From positions 17,868,501 through 17,932,500 of the forward strand of contig JAPYXD010000680.1 of NCBI GenBank assembly GCA_030998225.1: a DNA stretch of 64,000 nucleotides. Reading direction: 5' to 3'. Made by a program: the position numbers and the translations under genes. Source of the stretch: Diplolepis rosae (taxonomy: Eukaryota > Arthropoda > Insecta > Hymenoptera > Diplolepididae). The notes beneath the pieces were generated by a model, which was given only the letters and a program-made list of their open reading frames with translations, did not search any database and had not been told where the DNA came from. Of this stretch, positions 1 to 11,653 are shown in pieces (position 1 is the stretch's first letter; each line of letters starts with the position of its first letter).

Positions 1-1
1 A

Positions 2-715
2 AAATTATTCGTAGTGTTTGATACCCAATACACGATTAATCAAGAATTTATCCCTGATGGATTTATTATCAATACTATGTTCAATCCACGTAACATTGCA
101 CTTTTAATGGTATGTACCATGAATTCATTTTATATCTTAAACTATATTAAATATTAAAATGAAGACTTCAAACAAATTTTTAAAAAAGTGACAAATATAT
201 TTAAAAAATTTTTAGCTTGATTTAGAGGTAAATTCTGTAAAAGGCTACACAAATATTGGATGGGCCGACAATAATTCTCAAAAAGTACAAGAAGGTGAAA
301 TAATGTATTGGAGTATCGAGTCACGTATCTTCGTAGCGATACCTGTTGAAATAATGAAAAATAAAAACTGCTTACCTTACATCAATAAAGCTCTTGATTA
401 CACTCATTTATGCGTTCTTATCAATGATAGAATTTCTTTCTCTAAAGTAAGTACAGTACCTCTTTCTAATTTAAAAAATAGAATAGGTTAATAAATATTT
501 CCCTTAAAATGTAAAATAAGATTTATTTATTTTAGATTCACATAGGCGCTTCTCTGGTCCACGATGATTTGGTAGTAGGCGTTTTATCGTATATCAATAC
601 TGCCGAATGTGCAGCAGCTTTGGTTTTTACTAAGGTTTCGGAATTTAAGACACTAATTAAAACTGGACTTGAGGCAAATCCTGTTATCAAGCCCAGAATA
701 GTTGTTAAAAACTGA
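2..715 (+). CDS. Serine protease homologue (S1 fold, catalytically dead), last three exons
   Basis: Three exons, 2-109, 216-446 and 536-715, are joined by introns of 106 and 89 bp with GT/AG borders, all in phase 0. The 173 readable codons end at TGA 713-715; the 5' part lies outside the window. The first exon ends NIALLM, matching the DIALL block of chymotrypsin-fold proteases with the catalytic Asp changed to Asn. The second has GWADN where the family has GWG. The third starts IHIGASLV where the active-site block GDSGGPLV would be, so the catalytic Ser is Ile, and continues VGVLSY and VFTKVSEF like the C-terminal strands and helix. The catalytic His is not in view. By family knowledge, such homologues are usually secreted and act as cofactors, in immunity, or in venom or saliva; which applies here is unknown. 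The frame is intact, so I see a gene rather than a pseudogene. An alternative is a decayed duplicate still open by chance. Confidence 0.72.
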
Positions 716-737
716 TATCAAATTTTTCAAAATCATT

Positions 738-776
738 TTTACATTCTCATCATGGATGAGAAGGTATTGGTTTTAT
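738..776 (+). repeat. Short end of the dispersed 152-bp-period repeat family
   Basis: The block with TCTCATCATGGATGAGAAGG is nearly identical to the start of the long copy at 60325 and related to those at 38527 and 45296. Only about 40 bp is present, so it is a relic end. It lies in the 3' flank of the protease homologue and may be in its 3' UTR. Confidence 0.5.
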
Positions 777-906
777 TTTTAATACAATTGAATAGTTTGT
801 TTGTTACTTGACGCTTATTAATATTTCGCTTTGTTTGTGATGTATATTGGACGGTATGCAAGACTATGATTTTCATAATCAATTTCATGTAAATTCTGTA
901 TCTGAA

Positions 907-912
907 AATAAA
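907..912 (+). promoter_or_regulatory. Candidate poly(A) signal of the protease homologue
   Basis: AATAAA lies 192 bp after the stop codon of the protease homologue. It is the first canonical hexamer noted downstream on the same strand. In DNA this AT-rich the hexamer is common by chance. Confidence 0.3.
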
Positions 913-1084
913 AATTAAATTTTTTTCCTGGTTATTATCTTTTTTCTTATTTTAACTAATAAATTAATAAGATAGATATTAAAACAGAGACAGGACGAGA
1001 CTAATTCAAGGAGCAAAACTCATTCAGAATATAAAAATTTCTAAGAATATTATTTCTGTGTTATTATTAATACAACATAAAAAA

Positions 1085-1155
1085 TTGCAAATAATGTCAA
1101 GATTTTCCTGCGGACCAACAAAATTTTCCCCTGGACCACCGGTTGGCGATCGCTG
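1085..1155. mobile_element. hAT-type element end (relic)
   Basis: The block ends with GGACCACCGGTTGGCGATCG CTG. Read on the minus strand it starts CAGCGATCGCCAACCGGTGG, the style of hAT (Charlie-like) terminal repeats, followed by GGTCC motifs. No transposase and no matching partner end were found, so only one terminus is called. Confidence 0.4.
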
Positions 1156-2700
1156 CTTTATGGTGCGAAGCAATGATGGTAAAGACTATTAATGGCACGT
1201 GACCGGTATCACCAGATATTACCAAAAATTTACCGACAATTACCGGAAAATGTTTATCAAAGTCGTAAAGTTAAAATTTTAGGCACATTTGAGTATTTTT
1301 TCTTAGAGTGCAAATTTTGAATTCTAATTCGGATCTTTTCACACATTTGTGAAGCCAAATATTATTCTAGTAATTCGTTATTCATTGAAAAAAACGAAAA
1401 TACAATATTTATTAAAGAAAGAGCAGACAATAAAAAACGATACACAAGCGTGCAGTAGTATTTAGTGCTTGCGGTATCTTGAGTAAATTTAACAAGTGTT
1501 TAACAGTAAGAAACCTAAGTGTAAGAAATAAAATGTATTAACTAAATATTAAAATATGATGCAAACACACTGATAGAAATGGTTCGGGAGTTTTAGCCAT
1601 TCGGTTGTAGGTTGGGAATTTATAATTGTATTTATAAAATAATATGTCTCTCTGAACAACGCAGGATGTTGAATACAGAAATCAAAATATTGTATGTGAA
1701 ATTGGTCGAATCAGAAATATAATATGGGAAGGCGAACAATACATTTTTCCATAGCAACCAATGATATGATTCATTCGTTCATATTTATTCAGTTATAATC
1801 GAATGGTTAAAATACAAATCTCATATTGCTGTATCTATGCCAGCAATAAGGTAAGGTTAAATTAATCATAAATATCGTTGTAACAGCCATTCCTTTCTAT
1901 CAGTGCATAAAAGAATATATTTATTGTGTTTGCAATGTTTATAACATTATTATTTTAACAAATGAAACTTTTCTTGTGCAATAAAAAAATCTTCTGAGTT
2001 TACATTATGGATTCGATTTTGAATAAACTATCAAATGACAGGTTTACATGCGAAGACATTAATTTCTTGATTAAACACTTCAAGGTGCTGATTCACTTAT
2101 CAGACTGTTTTTTAATTTCCTATCTTATTTACGTTAGAAAACTGTAGTAAATATTTAACGATATGGTATTAGAAATACCCTCCAATTGTTTCAAGATTAA
2201 AACAATTATTTAACGTCATCATCTCATCACTATTGATTTATAAATAATTAATTTTAGGTATTTTAGAATTTTGAATTAGCCCATCTGATATAATAATATG
2301 ACTTGCTCCTCGCACATATCTTTGCTTCTTTCTCACGCTTGCACAGCAAGAAAATTTAAAGGTTTTTAGTATCACTGGCGCGAAGAATCATTGAATGCCA
2401 ATGTGGGGAGCGTTAGAATTCAAATTTGAGCCCATGGATCGTTTAAGGGGCATATGCAATTGTTTAGTCAATTTTTTATAACATTTTTTCGTAAATAAAA
2501 TCAAATACAATTTTTTTTCATAGGAGAATAAAGTTGTGCAATTAAATTTTCTATAAGAATGCAGATTTTTTAAATTGAAATTCTAAAAATTATCAAGGTT
2601 CTGTACCGTCAAAGAATAGTAAAATAATTCTCTGTGTCCTTACACTATCCAGAGGCTCATTTGTCTCCTTCTTGTTTGAAATTTGAACACTTGCACTCGA
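1156..2700. other. No gene seen; AT-rich intergenic DNA
   Basis: No splice-bounded open frame or recognised repeat was found. It holds short degenerate AT tracts only. Confidence 0.5.
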
Positions 2701-3054
2701 TTTCCCCACTACCGGTGGCCGATTGTTTTCCGTACCATAGCGTGCGTTCAGGAAGAACACCGAGGTCGTGTTCGAATTGTCGATGTACATAAAGAAGTAA
2801 ATACTTCAACCATAGGAAAAAAAGAGGCCGACGTTTGCCAACGTAATAACTGACTCTTTTCATCCTATGGTGGAAGTATTCACTTCGTAATGTACTTCGC
2901 CAATTCGGACACGCCCCAGCTGTACTCAGGGTATTGCATCGTTTTTCTATTTATGGCAAAGAACTCTTGTGAAGAAGAGGACAGAAAACTTAGAGTGCAC
3001 CCGGGTGGTCTTCAAGAACGCACCCATAGTGGATCTCTAGTTGGTAGTGGGGAA
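2701..3054. repeat. Interrupted inverted repeat (foldback)
   Basis: Inner arms 2766-2825 and 2858-2915 pair through GTGTTCGAATTGTCGATGTA and its near-complement. Outer arms 2701-2765 and 3000-3054 pair through TTTCCCCACTACC and GGTAGTGGGGAAA. The arms differ by substitutions and a length difference, so this is an old foldback or MITE copy. Short open frames across it are by-products of the palindrome. Confidence 0.55.
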
Positions 3055-3229
3055 AAAAAGTCCGTTCGAAAAAGCGTTCATGGCATTAAGGTGAAGTCGT
3101 AATAAGAAAGTCAGAAGTTGCCAGAAAGTCCTGGCAAAAGTGGCAGCTAAGAGGTCCAATTGAAAGCGGCAAAGCAGACAATTGATAAACAGTTTAAGAG
3201 TGTCATGGCTGACCGCAAATTGACGCGCA

Positions 3230-3708
3230 CACTGGGAAAAAAAACATGGCGAAATCAACGGAAAGGAGTCCTGTCGCCAATTTCACGTTGGCGTAGCGTT
3301 GCTCTCCTGGTGAATCACGGGTGCTGTTCAACCTTGCACTGACGGTAGAGCCAGCGTAAAATCACCCAAAAATGATCAGCTGTGGCAATACTCGCGATTG
3401 TTATTTTCAGCTCTTTTGTTTTCCAAATAAATGTTTTCCTAATTATATATTGGTATTTAAAAGCAAAGCACTGCCAATTTCATTATGGATATGAAATTGC
3501 GTCATCGTGTAATATTTTCAAATCACACGGCGTTCCAGCGTTAACATTCCCGGTGAATTGACGGGGCTGACATACCTGGATTAACGTGAGTTTTCACCGC
3601 TACGTTGGCGGTGGCAGCACGTTAACCTAACGTTGTAAAGGCGCCGATGCTCCTTCCCGTCAATGCGACGGGATTTTCCGTATAACCTGATGGTTTTTTT
3701 CCCCAGTG
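3230..3708. mobile_element. MITE-like element with CACTGGGAAAA ends
   Basis: The left end reads CACTGGGAAAAAAAACATGG. The right end reads GGTTTTTTTCCCCAGTG followed by TA, so the termini are inverted repeats of about 18 bp. Left flank is CA rather than TA, so the target duplication is imperfect. The ends resemble the CACTGAG family at 11340-14145 and 46974-47127. The inside is GC-richer than its surroundings and has no transposase. Confidence 0.5.
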
Positions 3709-4470
3709 TAGCCTAAACCAGAGGAAAACAATCACAAATGCTTTAAATGGTACATCTGAGGTGATCATGTTTCAAAAACGTGAGACCATGCTTGTTAATT
3801 ATTATATGGAAACAAAAGGTACCTGTGCTACTCGCCGCACTTTTTTCAACCAATTTTTTCTTCATCACCTTCATTGCAATTTCAATATTTTACATAACAT
3901 TGCCAATCACTATGTTTATCAACAAAATATTAAAAATGACACCAAACTCACAATAATCCCAACAGATACTTTTCGATACTTACAAAACATTTGAAATTTA
4001 ACTGTGTTGAGGCGCGGCTTGTGTACGATGCATACTCACACAACTATGGACTATCATTAGCGCCCTCTAAAATATGAAACCCGTATTCTTCCGCTATAAA
4101 CGCTATACCGTAAAAGCCTATTTCAGTTTCCACCCACTGGGGTCCACCAAATTTTTGTCCCTGCGCCATAGATTCTTCAAGCTCATTGCGTCTGCCTTAT
4201 CCAACCAACCTATGGCAGTGGAGAGAAAAAGCTATGAGCTGGAGGCATCCACGGTGGGGACCGCCAGTTCCCTCGTTCTGGGCTCACTGGTTCAGGGATG
4301 CCTAAGTCGATTCCGATTCCTTAAAAGAATCGATTCTTGATTTCGTGGAATCGACTTCGATTTCATCGAAAAACCATTTTAATCACAGAGCGGCTTAAGG
4401 AAGTTTTCATCCACAACAATTAGACCTTAGGCAAAAATAGATAATTTTGCTTTCAAGAATAGCAATATTA
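3709..4470. other. Intergenic, with a relic of the hAT-MITE family at about 4130-4300
   Basis: The segment with CCAACCAACCTATGGCAGTG matches the interior of the hAT-type MITE at 34451-34612 in reverse orientation. It also shares the GGTGGGGNCCG motif of its arms, so it is a diverged relative. The 88-codon open frame over it is not supported as a gene. Confidence 0.4.
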
Positions 4471-4521
4471 TTGGATCTATAACTTAATTCGTGCGGTTTT
4501 TTTTCAAAATTTGAACGTTTA
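4471..4521 (-). mobile_element. Truncated end of the mariner family seen at 5251-6529
   Basis: After a TA, the sequence starts TTGGATCTATAACTTAATTC and continues into the same 3' untranslated sequence as the full copies. It then breaks off into an unrelated repeat. Only the terminal repeat plus about 25 bp remain. Confidence 0.7.
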
Positions 4522-5215
4522 TTTTTTACAAGTTTCAAAATTTTCAAATTATTTATTAGTGTAGCATTTTTAAAATCATCCATCTTGTCATTGAGAGGTT
4601 TTTTGAATTATTAAATATTCTAATTTCCAACATTTTCTCATTTTTAAATCCTCAACCTTGCTAATTTCCTTCCAATAGTTTTCAGTCAAAAAATATAAAT
4701 AAGAAACTTTAAACACTGTATAAATAAAGAATTGTAGAATTTAAGCAGGATAAGTTTGTGTAGAAAAAGCTTTACATAGTGTGCAAAATTTTTAGGTCGG
4801 TGTTTCAAGTGGATTTTAAACTTTTCTAGAGGGACTCTATATGTAAATCTGCCTAGGAGGCAACTGGAAGCTTGGACCAAGAAAATTTCCAATACTGTAT
4901 ACGAATAAACCCAGACCTTTTGACTCGAAACTAGTCAACTCAACAATCTAAGCCAACTTTTCACAAAATAAGGTCACGAGTTAGCTTTATTTCCCAATCT
5001 ATAAAATATGCATGCCATACCTTATCAATTTTATTAAATAAATTTCCGTGGGATCCTTGAATTCTTCAGCGTTAAAACTAATTAATGCTCTCAAGAAAGA
5101 AAATGAGCCTGCTTTGCGGGCAAATTCTTATCACACGGAGCTTGCTTCGCTCGTGAGTTTGAGCGCATGATTTGATCGTGGCGCTTCGCGCTAGGTCTTA
5201 TATTCTTCACATGTA
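4522..5215 (+). repeat. Dispersed repeat of about 0.7 kb, copy 1
   Basis: This segment is repeated in the same orientation at 20362-21105 at high identity by eye. Shared landmarks are TTTTTAGGTCGGTGTTTCAA, AGAGGGACTCTATATG and a terminal tract GCTTTGCGGGC ... GGCGCTTCGCGCT. This copy lacks about 45 bp present in the other, around 4855. No coding potential was recognised. Its class is unknown. The GC-rich GAGCGCGAAGC-type tail recurs near 45900 and 62100. Confidence 0.7.
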
Positions 5216-5250
5216 TATATATATGTATATATAACATAACAATACATATA

Positions 5251-6529
5251 TGTGGATCTATAACTTAATTCATGCGGTTTTTTCAAAATTTGAACGTTTA
5301 TTTAAGAAAACATGTACAATAGTATTATTCAAAGTATTGCCATTCTGAAGCTATTACTTTTTCCCATCTTTCTGGCAATTTGTGGATTACATCCCAAAAT
5401 AACTGCGCCGGCTTGGCGGCTAAGAATGAATCAAGCCAATTTTTAATACCCTGTTCTGATGTGAACCGTATTCCAGTGAAGGTGTTCTGCATCGACCGGA
5501 ACAAATGGTAGTCAGAAGGGGCAAGGTCTGGGCTATAAGGCGGGTGGGGTAAAACTTCCCATCTACTGTTTTCCAAATAGTTCTTAACCGGAATAGCAAC
5601 ATGGGGCCGAGCGTTCTCATGATGGAAAATTATTGCCTCGTGTCTGGTCGCATATTCCGGGCGTTTTTCGGCTATTGCTCTCTTCAAACGGATTAATTGT
5701 GTTCGGTAGCGTTCTCTATTGATGGTTTCACCCGGTTTAGCAGCTCATAATACAGCTCACCCTTCTGATCCCACCAAATACAGAGCATTACCTTCGCGCC
5801 ATGGATATTCGGCTTTGCCGTTTATTTGTCTGGTTGGCCAGGTTTCATATGATTTTTTGCGCTTGGGGTTGTCGTAATGGATCCATTTTTCATCACCAGT
5901 AACAATCCGATGCAAAAATTACTTCTTTTTGTGGCGTTCCAGCAGCATTTCGGACATGCAAAACCGCCTTTTAACGTCTCTTGGCTTGAGTTCATGTGGA
6001 ACACAATTTCCTCGCTTTTGAATGTATCGGGCTGCTTTTAAACGTTTTGGAATGGCTGCTTGAGTGACTCAAAGATTCTGCGAGCTCTTCTTGTGTTTGG
6101 CAACAATCTTCATCGAGTAATGCTTCCAGTTCTTCATCTTCAACCTTTTTGGGCTGCCCAGGATGTTCTTCGTCTTCCAAGCCAAAATCACCACTTTTAA
6201 ATCATGCAAACCACTTTTGGCACGTTCGCTCAGCTAGAGCATGTTCACCATAAACTTCCACCAAAATACGATGACTTTCGGCAGCAGTTTTCTTCATATT
6301 AAAGTAATGAAGAAGAACTCCCCGCAAAAACACTTTTTCAGGCACAAAGTTCGAGATATTTGAGTGAAAAAAAATTATTGTTGTTTACGCTTCAAATGAA
6401 CGACATATACTGGAAAATACGCACAATGAGAGTAGCTTTCCAACGCATGTTCGGAATATTGGAACGATGGAATAATAATCAAGTTACGCCATCTCTTTGC
6501 AAACCGCACGAATTAAGTTATAGATCAAA
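5251..6529 (-). mobile_element. Mariner transposon (DD34D-type family), copy A
   Basis: Terminal inverted repeats are GGATCTATAACTTAATTC at 5254 on the left and GAATTAAGTTATAGATC at the right, flanked by TA at 5249-5250 and 6530-6531. The length of about 1.28 kb is normal for mariner. It carries a decayed transposase on the minus strand. The same family is at 30377-31666 (near full length) and as a scrap at 4471-4521. Confidence 0.9.
5325..6357 (-). pseudogene. Mariner transposase pseudogene (copy A)
   Basis: Transposase for cut-and-paste movement of the enclosing element. Compared with the copy at 30549, the start codon is mutated (ATG to ATC at 6355-6357). Stops and frameshifts break the helix-turn-helix and central regions. 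The last 120 codons (5325-5687) are open, with HHENARPH and YSPDLAPSDYH, the second and third catalytic blocks of mariner. The first catalytic block TGDEKW is still readable near 5885. The second catalytic position reads Glu, not the Asp usual in DD34D mariners; the other copy has the same change. It cannot encode an active enzyme as it stands. Confidence 0.88.
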
Positions 6530-6713
6530 TATTATTGAAGGGCTAGTTTGAGAGAGAAAAGATTATTTTACAAGAAAAAAGTTTGAAACACAGAAAAATA
6601 ATTTTATTAATAAATTTCCGTTTCCGTTAAATAGAAAGCCCTTCCTGTAAAAAATGCTGACTAGCATCGACTGTCACTCTTTATTTTCGATTGGCAATCC
6701 GACTGCATCCCGG

Positions 6714-6890
6714 TAAGAAGGTGGAAATTGAATGGCATTAGAATGTCAAGATCCGAAAAGAAACAGGATCGAGAATTAAACTTTTGAATGCATTTTGATT
6801 CCTAGGCATTAAAAGGCATTCAAAAGTTTCATTCTCGATTCCGTTTCTTTCAAAATTTTGACACTGCAATGTCATTCAATACTTACCTTA
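6714..6890. repeat. Inverted repeat, arms of about 80 bp
   Basis: Arms 6714-6794 and 6806-6890 pair, for example AACTTTTGAATGC with GCATTCAAAAGTTT, separated by only about 10 bp. A transcript would fold into a long hairpin. No gene inside; probably a foldback or MITE. Confidence 0.6.
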
Positions 6891-6984
6891 ATAGTTAATT
6901 GATTGCATTTAACTTTTCTTACAAGCTGTTTAAAGTAAAACTTTTTTTGTCCCCCGTACACCGAATGTTAGTCTTGTTTCATCA

Positions 6985-7800
6985 TATCTTCACGTTCTGA
7001 GACCCCCTGAGTCAGAAAGAACGGTTTCCACGAAAGTATCTGTCCAACGGCTGTGGACACGATAACTCTCGATAGAATTATTGGATTGCATTGAAATTTG
7101 GCATACCTTTTGAGTGTTCAAAAAGAAAGGACAAGTTCGTTAACCAGCAACATCCGACCAAGACAAGACCAAGACATTTTTCGATTGAACCAAAATTAAC
7201 AAAGTTACAGTATGTTAATACTTGACAAAAAGTCAATGTTAAAATTCCATTTTTCATTCAAATTATACGAGATGCGAAAAAACGTTATCATACAAAATTG
7301 TTTACTACAAAAATATCTACAAATTTGTATCGTGACATTTTGTTATAAGATGTATATTTTTCTTTTCAATTTGAAAAAATATTATTGAAAATCGAAAGTT
7401 CAATTTTTTAACCAGAATATGTAAAATACGCAAAAAACGCAGAAATGCAAAATTGTTCGCTTCAACAAGATCTACAAATTTTATCTGACACAGTTTCTGA
7501 TGAAATGTATATTATTCGTTTCGATTTAAAATAAAATACCGTTAAAATTTAAAAATTGCATTTCTCGAACAAAATATGTAAGATAGGAAAAAAACATTGA
7601 GATGAAAAATTATTTGCCCAAATGAGGTCTACAAATTCTTATTATGCAATTTTTCGACACTATGTATATTTTGTTTTGGTTTTAAAAAACACGATTGAAA
7701 ATCAAAAATATAATTTTTTAACCAAAATATTTAATTGTGTAATTTTAAATAGAAACCAATTTAGTAACCTTGAGAAAGTTCAATTCACATTTAAAATATT
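6985..7800 (+). repeat. Dispersed repeat with 152-bp internal period, long copy
   Basis: It begins with the GAGACCCCCTGAGTCAGAAA head also seen at 60390. The motif TACGAGATNCGAAAAAACG or its decayed form then recurs at 7262, 7413, 7569 and 7722, steps of 151, 156 and 153 bp. Each unit also holds a version of AGATCTACAAATTT. No open frame of note. Related copies are listed separately. Confidence 0.65.
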
Positions 7801-8599
7801 ATAAAATTAACTTGAGCTTCAGTATAAAATTAAAAGAAATAAACTTGAATGTATGCGAAGAATATTCTTGTGCTCTGGAATGAAGGTGCTTGCACGCAGC
7901 GGAATGCACTTGGCAAATACTAAAAAACACATAGGTACGCTCACGCTGACATTTACAGAATAAGTCGTTTTTTTATTTTATAATAGGATAAAATTATGGA
8001 TCCAATCTAATAAGGGCACATCATATTTTCTTGTGGAAAAGCAAAGTCCCCAGGAGCCTATGAAAAAATTCGAATTTTGATTTTCAAAGGGTGTATCTGG
8101 ATGTGAAATTTTTTCGCGCATCTTTTTCTCTCTAAACAAAAAGTTGTAGCTTTTTCATTTTCAAATTGAAGCCAAAATAGTGACATTTGAACAAATCGAT
8201 TTTAAGTAGTTTATCACTTCAACTCGTGTTCCATTCGTCAGTTTTTTGGATTTTTTAGTGAAATTTTCAGGTAATGCACAGTCCTTCGACTGATAGAGTA
8301 AAAAGAGATTTAGAACATTATTTTTGACAAATTGTTATTAATTTTTTGCTGATGCTCGGCGAGAATCGCACTTCTGTAACTCTCAGCGTTTCATTTAGGG
8401 AGGGAATTTTGAGCAAGCAAAAATTTCTCGGGACAACCATTCGGAGAAAATTGTATAGTGTGGCAAAATAACTTTAGATTAAATTACTTAAAATTACTTA
8501 ATTTTAATAATGTAAGATAGGTACATCAACATATTAAAAAGAGATTCCTAGAGAACATCATATGGCGATTATAAAATATAATCTTCTTTACAGTTTATC
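7801..8599. other. No gene seen
   Basis: AT-rich DNA between repeats. A short tract near 7843 (TATGCGAAGAATATTC) recalls the end of the 0.7-kb repeat. Nothing else is supported. Confidence 0.4.
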
Positions 8600-9171
8600 T
8601 TACTCTGAGTAGCATCTTAAATGTTTTGTCATCGAATCGCTGTCCTTTGAGTTGTTTTTTAGTTTTGGAAACAGCCAAAAGTCACAGGGGGCTATGTCGG
8701 GACTGTACGGAGGTTGTCGAAGTAACGCGATACTGTGTTTACTCAGAAACTGCTGCACAAGATTCGATAAATGCGCTGGCGCGTTATCGTGGTGAAGAAG
8801 AAAGTCACCGCACACACGCGAGTCATTCCTAAAATCTTGTTCAAAATTTTCCAAACAGTAGTTTTCGGTATTCCGAGGTCATTTTCTAGTTCACAAACAG
8901 TAAATCGACGATCACCTTCAATCGCAAGTCGCACCCGCTCAATATTATCCAATGTTTTTGTCGTCGAAGGTCGGCCAGAACGAGAATCACTATCAACAGA
9001 AGTGCGGCCTTCTTTGAAACGATTATACGACTCTTTCATTCGCGTTTTGCTCATAAACTCATTCCCAACGGCCTTCTGCATCATTTGAATAGTTTCCGAA
9101 TTTGTTTTTCCGAGTTGAAAGCAAAATTTGATGCAAATTCGTTGATCTTGTTTTTCCGTCATTTTTAACAA
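8600..9171 (-). pseudogene. Mariner-like transposase with internal deletion
   Basis: The N-terminal part (9171 down to about 8800) reads RICIKFCFQLGKTNSETIQM ... RSGRPST ... LGIPKTTVWKIL, a mariner DNA-binding region. The C-terminal part (8854-8600, another frame) has LLHHDNAPAH and PPYSPDIAPCDFWLFPKLK, the second and third catalytic aspartates. The middle, which should hold the first catalytic Asp and about 80-100 residues, is missing, and the two parts meet out of frame. This is a different lineage from the element at 5251. Terminal repeats were not identified, so element borders are not given. Confidence 0.8.
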
Positions 9172-9346
9172 TCACAAAATCCGCCGAATTCAAAAATAGC
9201 TTTGTAAACAAAGACACGCCGCGCATGAACTATACGTCCGGAAGATGTCAGCAAGCTACCGATAGGTTCGTGAGGCTTTACTGTTGATGTTCATGCCCCG
9301 CAGAGGTCGCTCGAACACTATGGCGTGGAGATATAAAGGTAGGCCC

Positions 9347-9488
9347 GATACTTTCCGGATAGACCTCGTATTGACCATTTTGTTCGATGACCTTTTGCCA
9401 TCTTTCAGTCAGCTTCATAATTCCGCTTTCGTAGAAAGTTTTGTTCTTAGAAGCAAAAAATTGAATCAATTCATTTTTGACAGCGCAG
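9347..9488 (-). pseudogene. Mariner transposase C-terminal scrap (second lineage)
   Basis: The minus strand reads LIQFFASKNKTFYESGIMKL followed by TERWQKVIEQNGQY, the last residues of cecropia/mellifera-like mariner transposases. Everything upstream is gone. It lies just beyond the 5' end of the 8600-9171 pseudogene, so two unrelated mariner remnants are adjacent. Confidence 0.7.
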
Positions 9489-11339
9489 AAAAAAAAGGAT
9501 CTTTCTCCACTTAAGATACACCCGCGTAGACAAATACCCAATGATATTTGACTATGAAAATTATTAGGTAAAAAGGGGGGGACTGGCTTAGGAAAGAAAG
9601 ACTTAGGAAGTTTTTCCTCTAGGATAAAATGAGTTAGTCATCATGTGACCTTCGTTTTATATACTCAAGACTGACTTTGTGACATAATCACATCTTTGAC
9701 ACATCCACATTAAATAGATTTTTATATTAAAATTGGTATTTTTCCTCACAACAATATTTGTAAGCAGTTAAATTAAATTAAGTTTAAATTTAATATCATT
9801 GTGCATTGGGCAACCTTATTCCACTCATGCACTAATTTTCCAAACTGTGATAAAGTTTTTTGGGAAATTTCAGACCAAAATATTTAATAGTTTAGGAGTA
9901 GTCATAATATCAGCCAATTTTACATTTGCATCCGGCTTCCCTCGTAAGTGACCTTGAAAATTCATTTTGTAAACAAATCTATGCACACGTTCATTGCGAA
10001 GAAAAAAAGATTCGTCACATGAGACGTCACAAACTTCCGCGTAATCGATTAGTTTGACTGAACCATTGCGCTACGGCGAAAAATGCAAAAAGTAGAGGTC
10101 GAAAAAGCTACGAAAAACTTTTTTTGCTATTTCTACCCAAAAATATTTGTTTACGTTGAGGCCATGTCTTACTCATCCGATCCCTACTTTACCGACACTT
10201 TTTTTTTGCCCTTCGCATTTCCACATTAATTGAGATATTGACATAAAACTAAGTAATTAGATAAAAAGCACTAATGAAAGTTCAAATGCCTAATTTCTAA
10301 TATTTAATCATTCTTTGAAGTAGATAATTACATATAGTAGAATAATCACACAGTGACTGTCGAACTGCGCTATAAAAAGGTTTGGATGCTAGGATCCATA
10401 AAGAGGGATATAAATATAAACCTGTTTTTTAATAAGGAAGCCTTAAATTCTGATACACGGAGGATAAGCTCTAAATAAAAATGTGAATCAGTAGGGACAA
10501 AATTTCGGTAGAAGCACGATTGCATCTCTCATTGATCGTCACTTTCTTGATAAACTTTACAACGTTGCGATTGATAAACTTGACAGTTTAACAGACCTTC
10601 TAATAAATTTTTCTTAATCAGCAATTTTTGAATTTTTAATATATTCAAAAACTTAAGGAATTAATAGGGAATTTTTAGCCGAATTACTTTATCTAGTATT
10701 CGAACTGCATTCTTAGCAATTGAACATGTTGAGAAAAGATTTTGAAAAATGGATTTTACTCGTTGTTTACTTGAAATTCATTATATTTTCACTAGTTCGT
10801 CCTTAGTCGTTGGCTTCTTTATCCCTTTCGTGTCTGACTTTTTTTTAAGGTAAATAGCAAACAAGGTCAGTGTTGGATACGGAGGATGGAAGGTTCCAGA
10901 TGTGGTAAAAAAATATTTTATAACTTTTCCTGTGCTTCAGCAACCCCTTTGCACGAAAAACCACCTACCAGTTTTATGAAAATTAAATTATATGTTGCGA
11001 TTTCAATCCTCCATATTTGATCGGCCATTTTGAATTTTAGAAGATTTCAGAATATGACTTCTTATTTGCATTACTGGCATGATTTCTAAGTAATTTCAGG
11101 AGAAATGAATGAACTTCCAGGCACGAAAAAAGATTTTTTCTACAATACATCTGACTGAAAAATAATGTCAGGGGATTTTAATTCAGCCAATCGAAATTTT
11201 TAATTTAAGTTATTATAATATTAGGTGTGCAACTGTGATTCCGCCGTTTTTCGATAGACGGCTGCAGCCGTAAGTGCTGGTCGAAACCCGTGTACAAATC
11301 GAACCCGGAAACTAATCGAGATCCGGTCAGATAGCCCTA
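9489..11339. other. No gene seen; relic repeat end near 9999-10045
   Basis: A segment with TTCGTCACATGAGACGTCAC matches the outer end of the inverted repeat at 59061-59545, so it is a lone end of that family. The rest shows no exon-like open frame. Confidence 0.4.
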
Positions 11340-11653
11340 CACTGAGAAAAAAAAACATAAATCAGTAGCGTCCGGAAAGGAGTGGTTCATTTCCGAAGAC
11401 GAAAATTGAAAATAGACATCACTGTGTCCTCACTAGACATGAACCACTCATTTCCAGAGCGTACACACTAATAGTTTCGAGACATGTTTGTATTAATGTC
11501 TTTAGTTTTTATCTTGACCCAAATATGAATTCAATATAGTGTCTTTATATTGGCATTGGGTCACTTAGTTTTCATCAAAAATTAATGATTAATGATATTC
11601 AAATGATTTCAAAGATTTTTTAAGGCAGGAAAAATATTATGGGGATAAAAAGG

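Noticed and set aside
4074..4340. 88-codon plus-strand open frame
   Set aside because: It overlaps text related to the hAT MITE at 34451 and has no domain or splice support.
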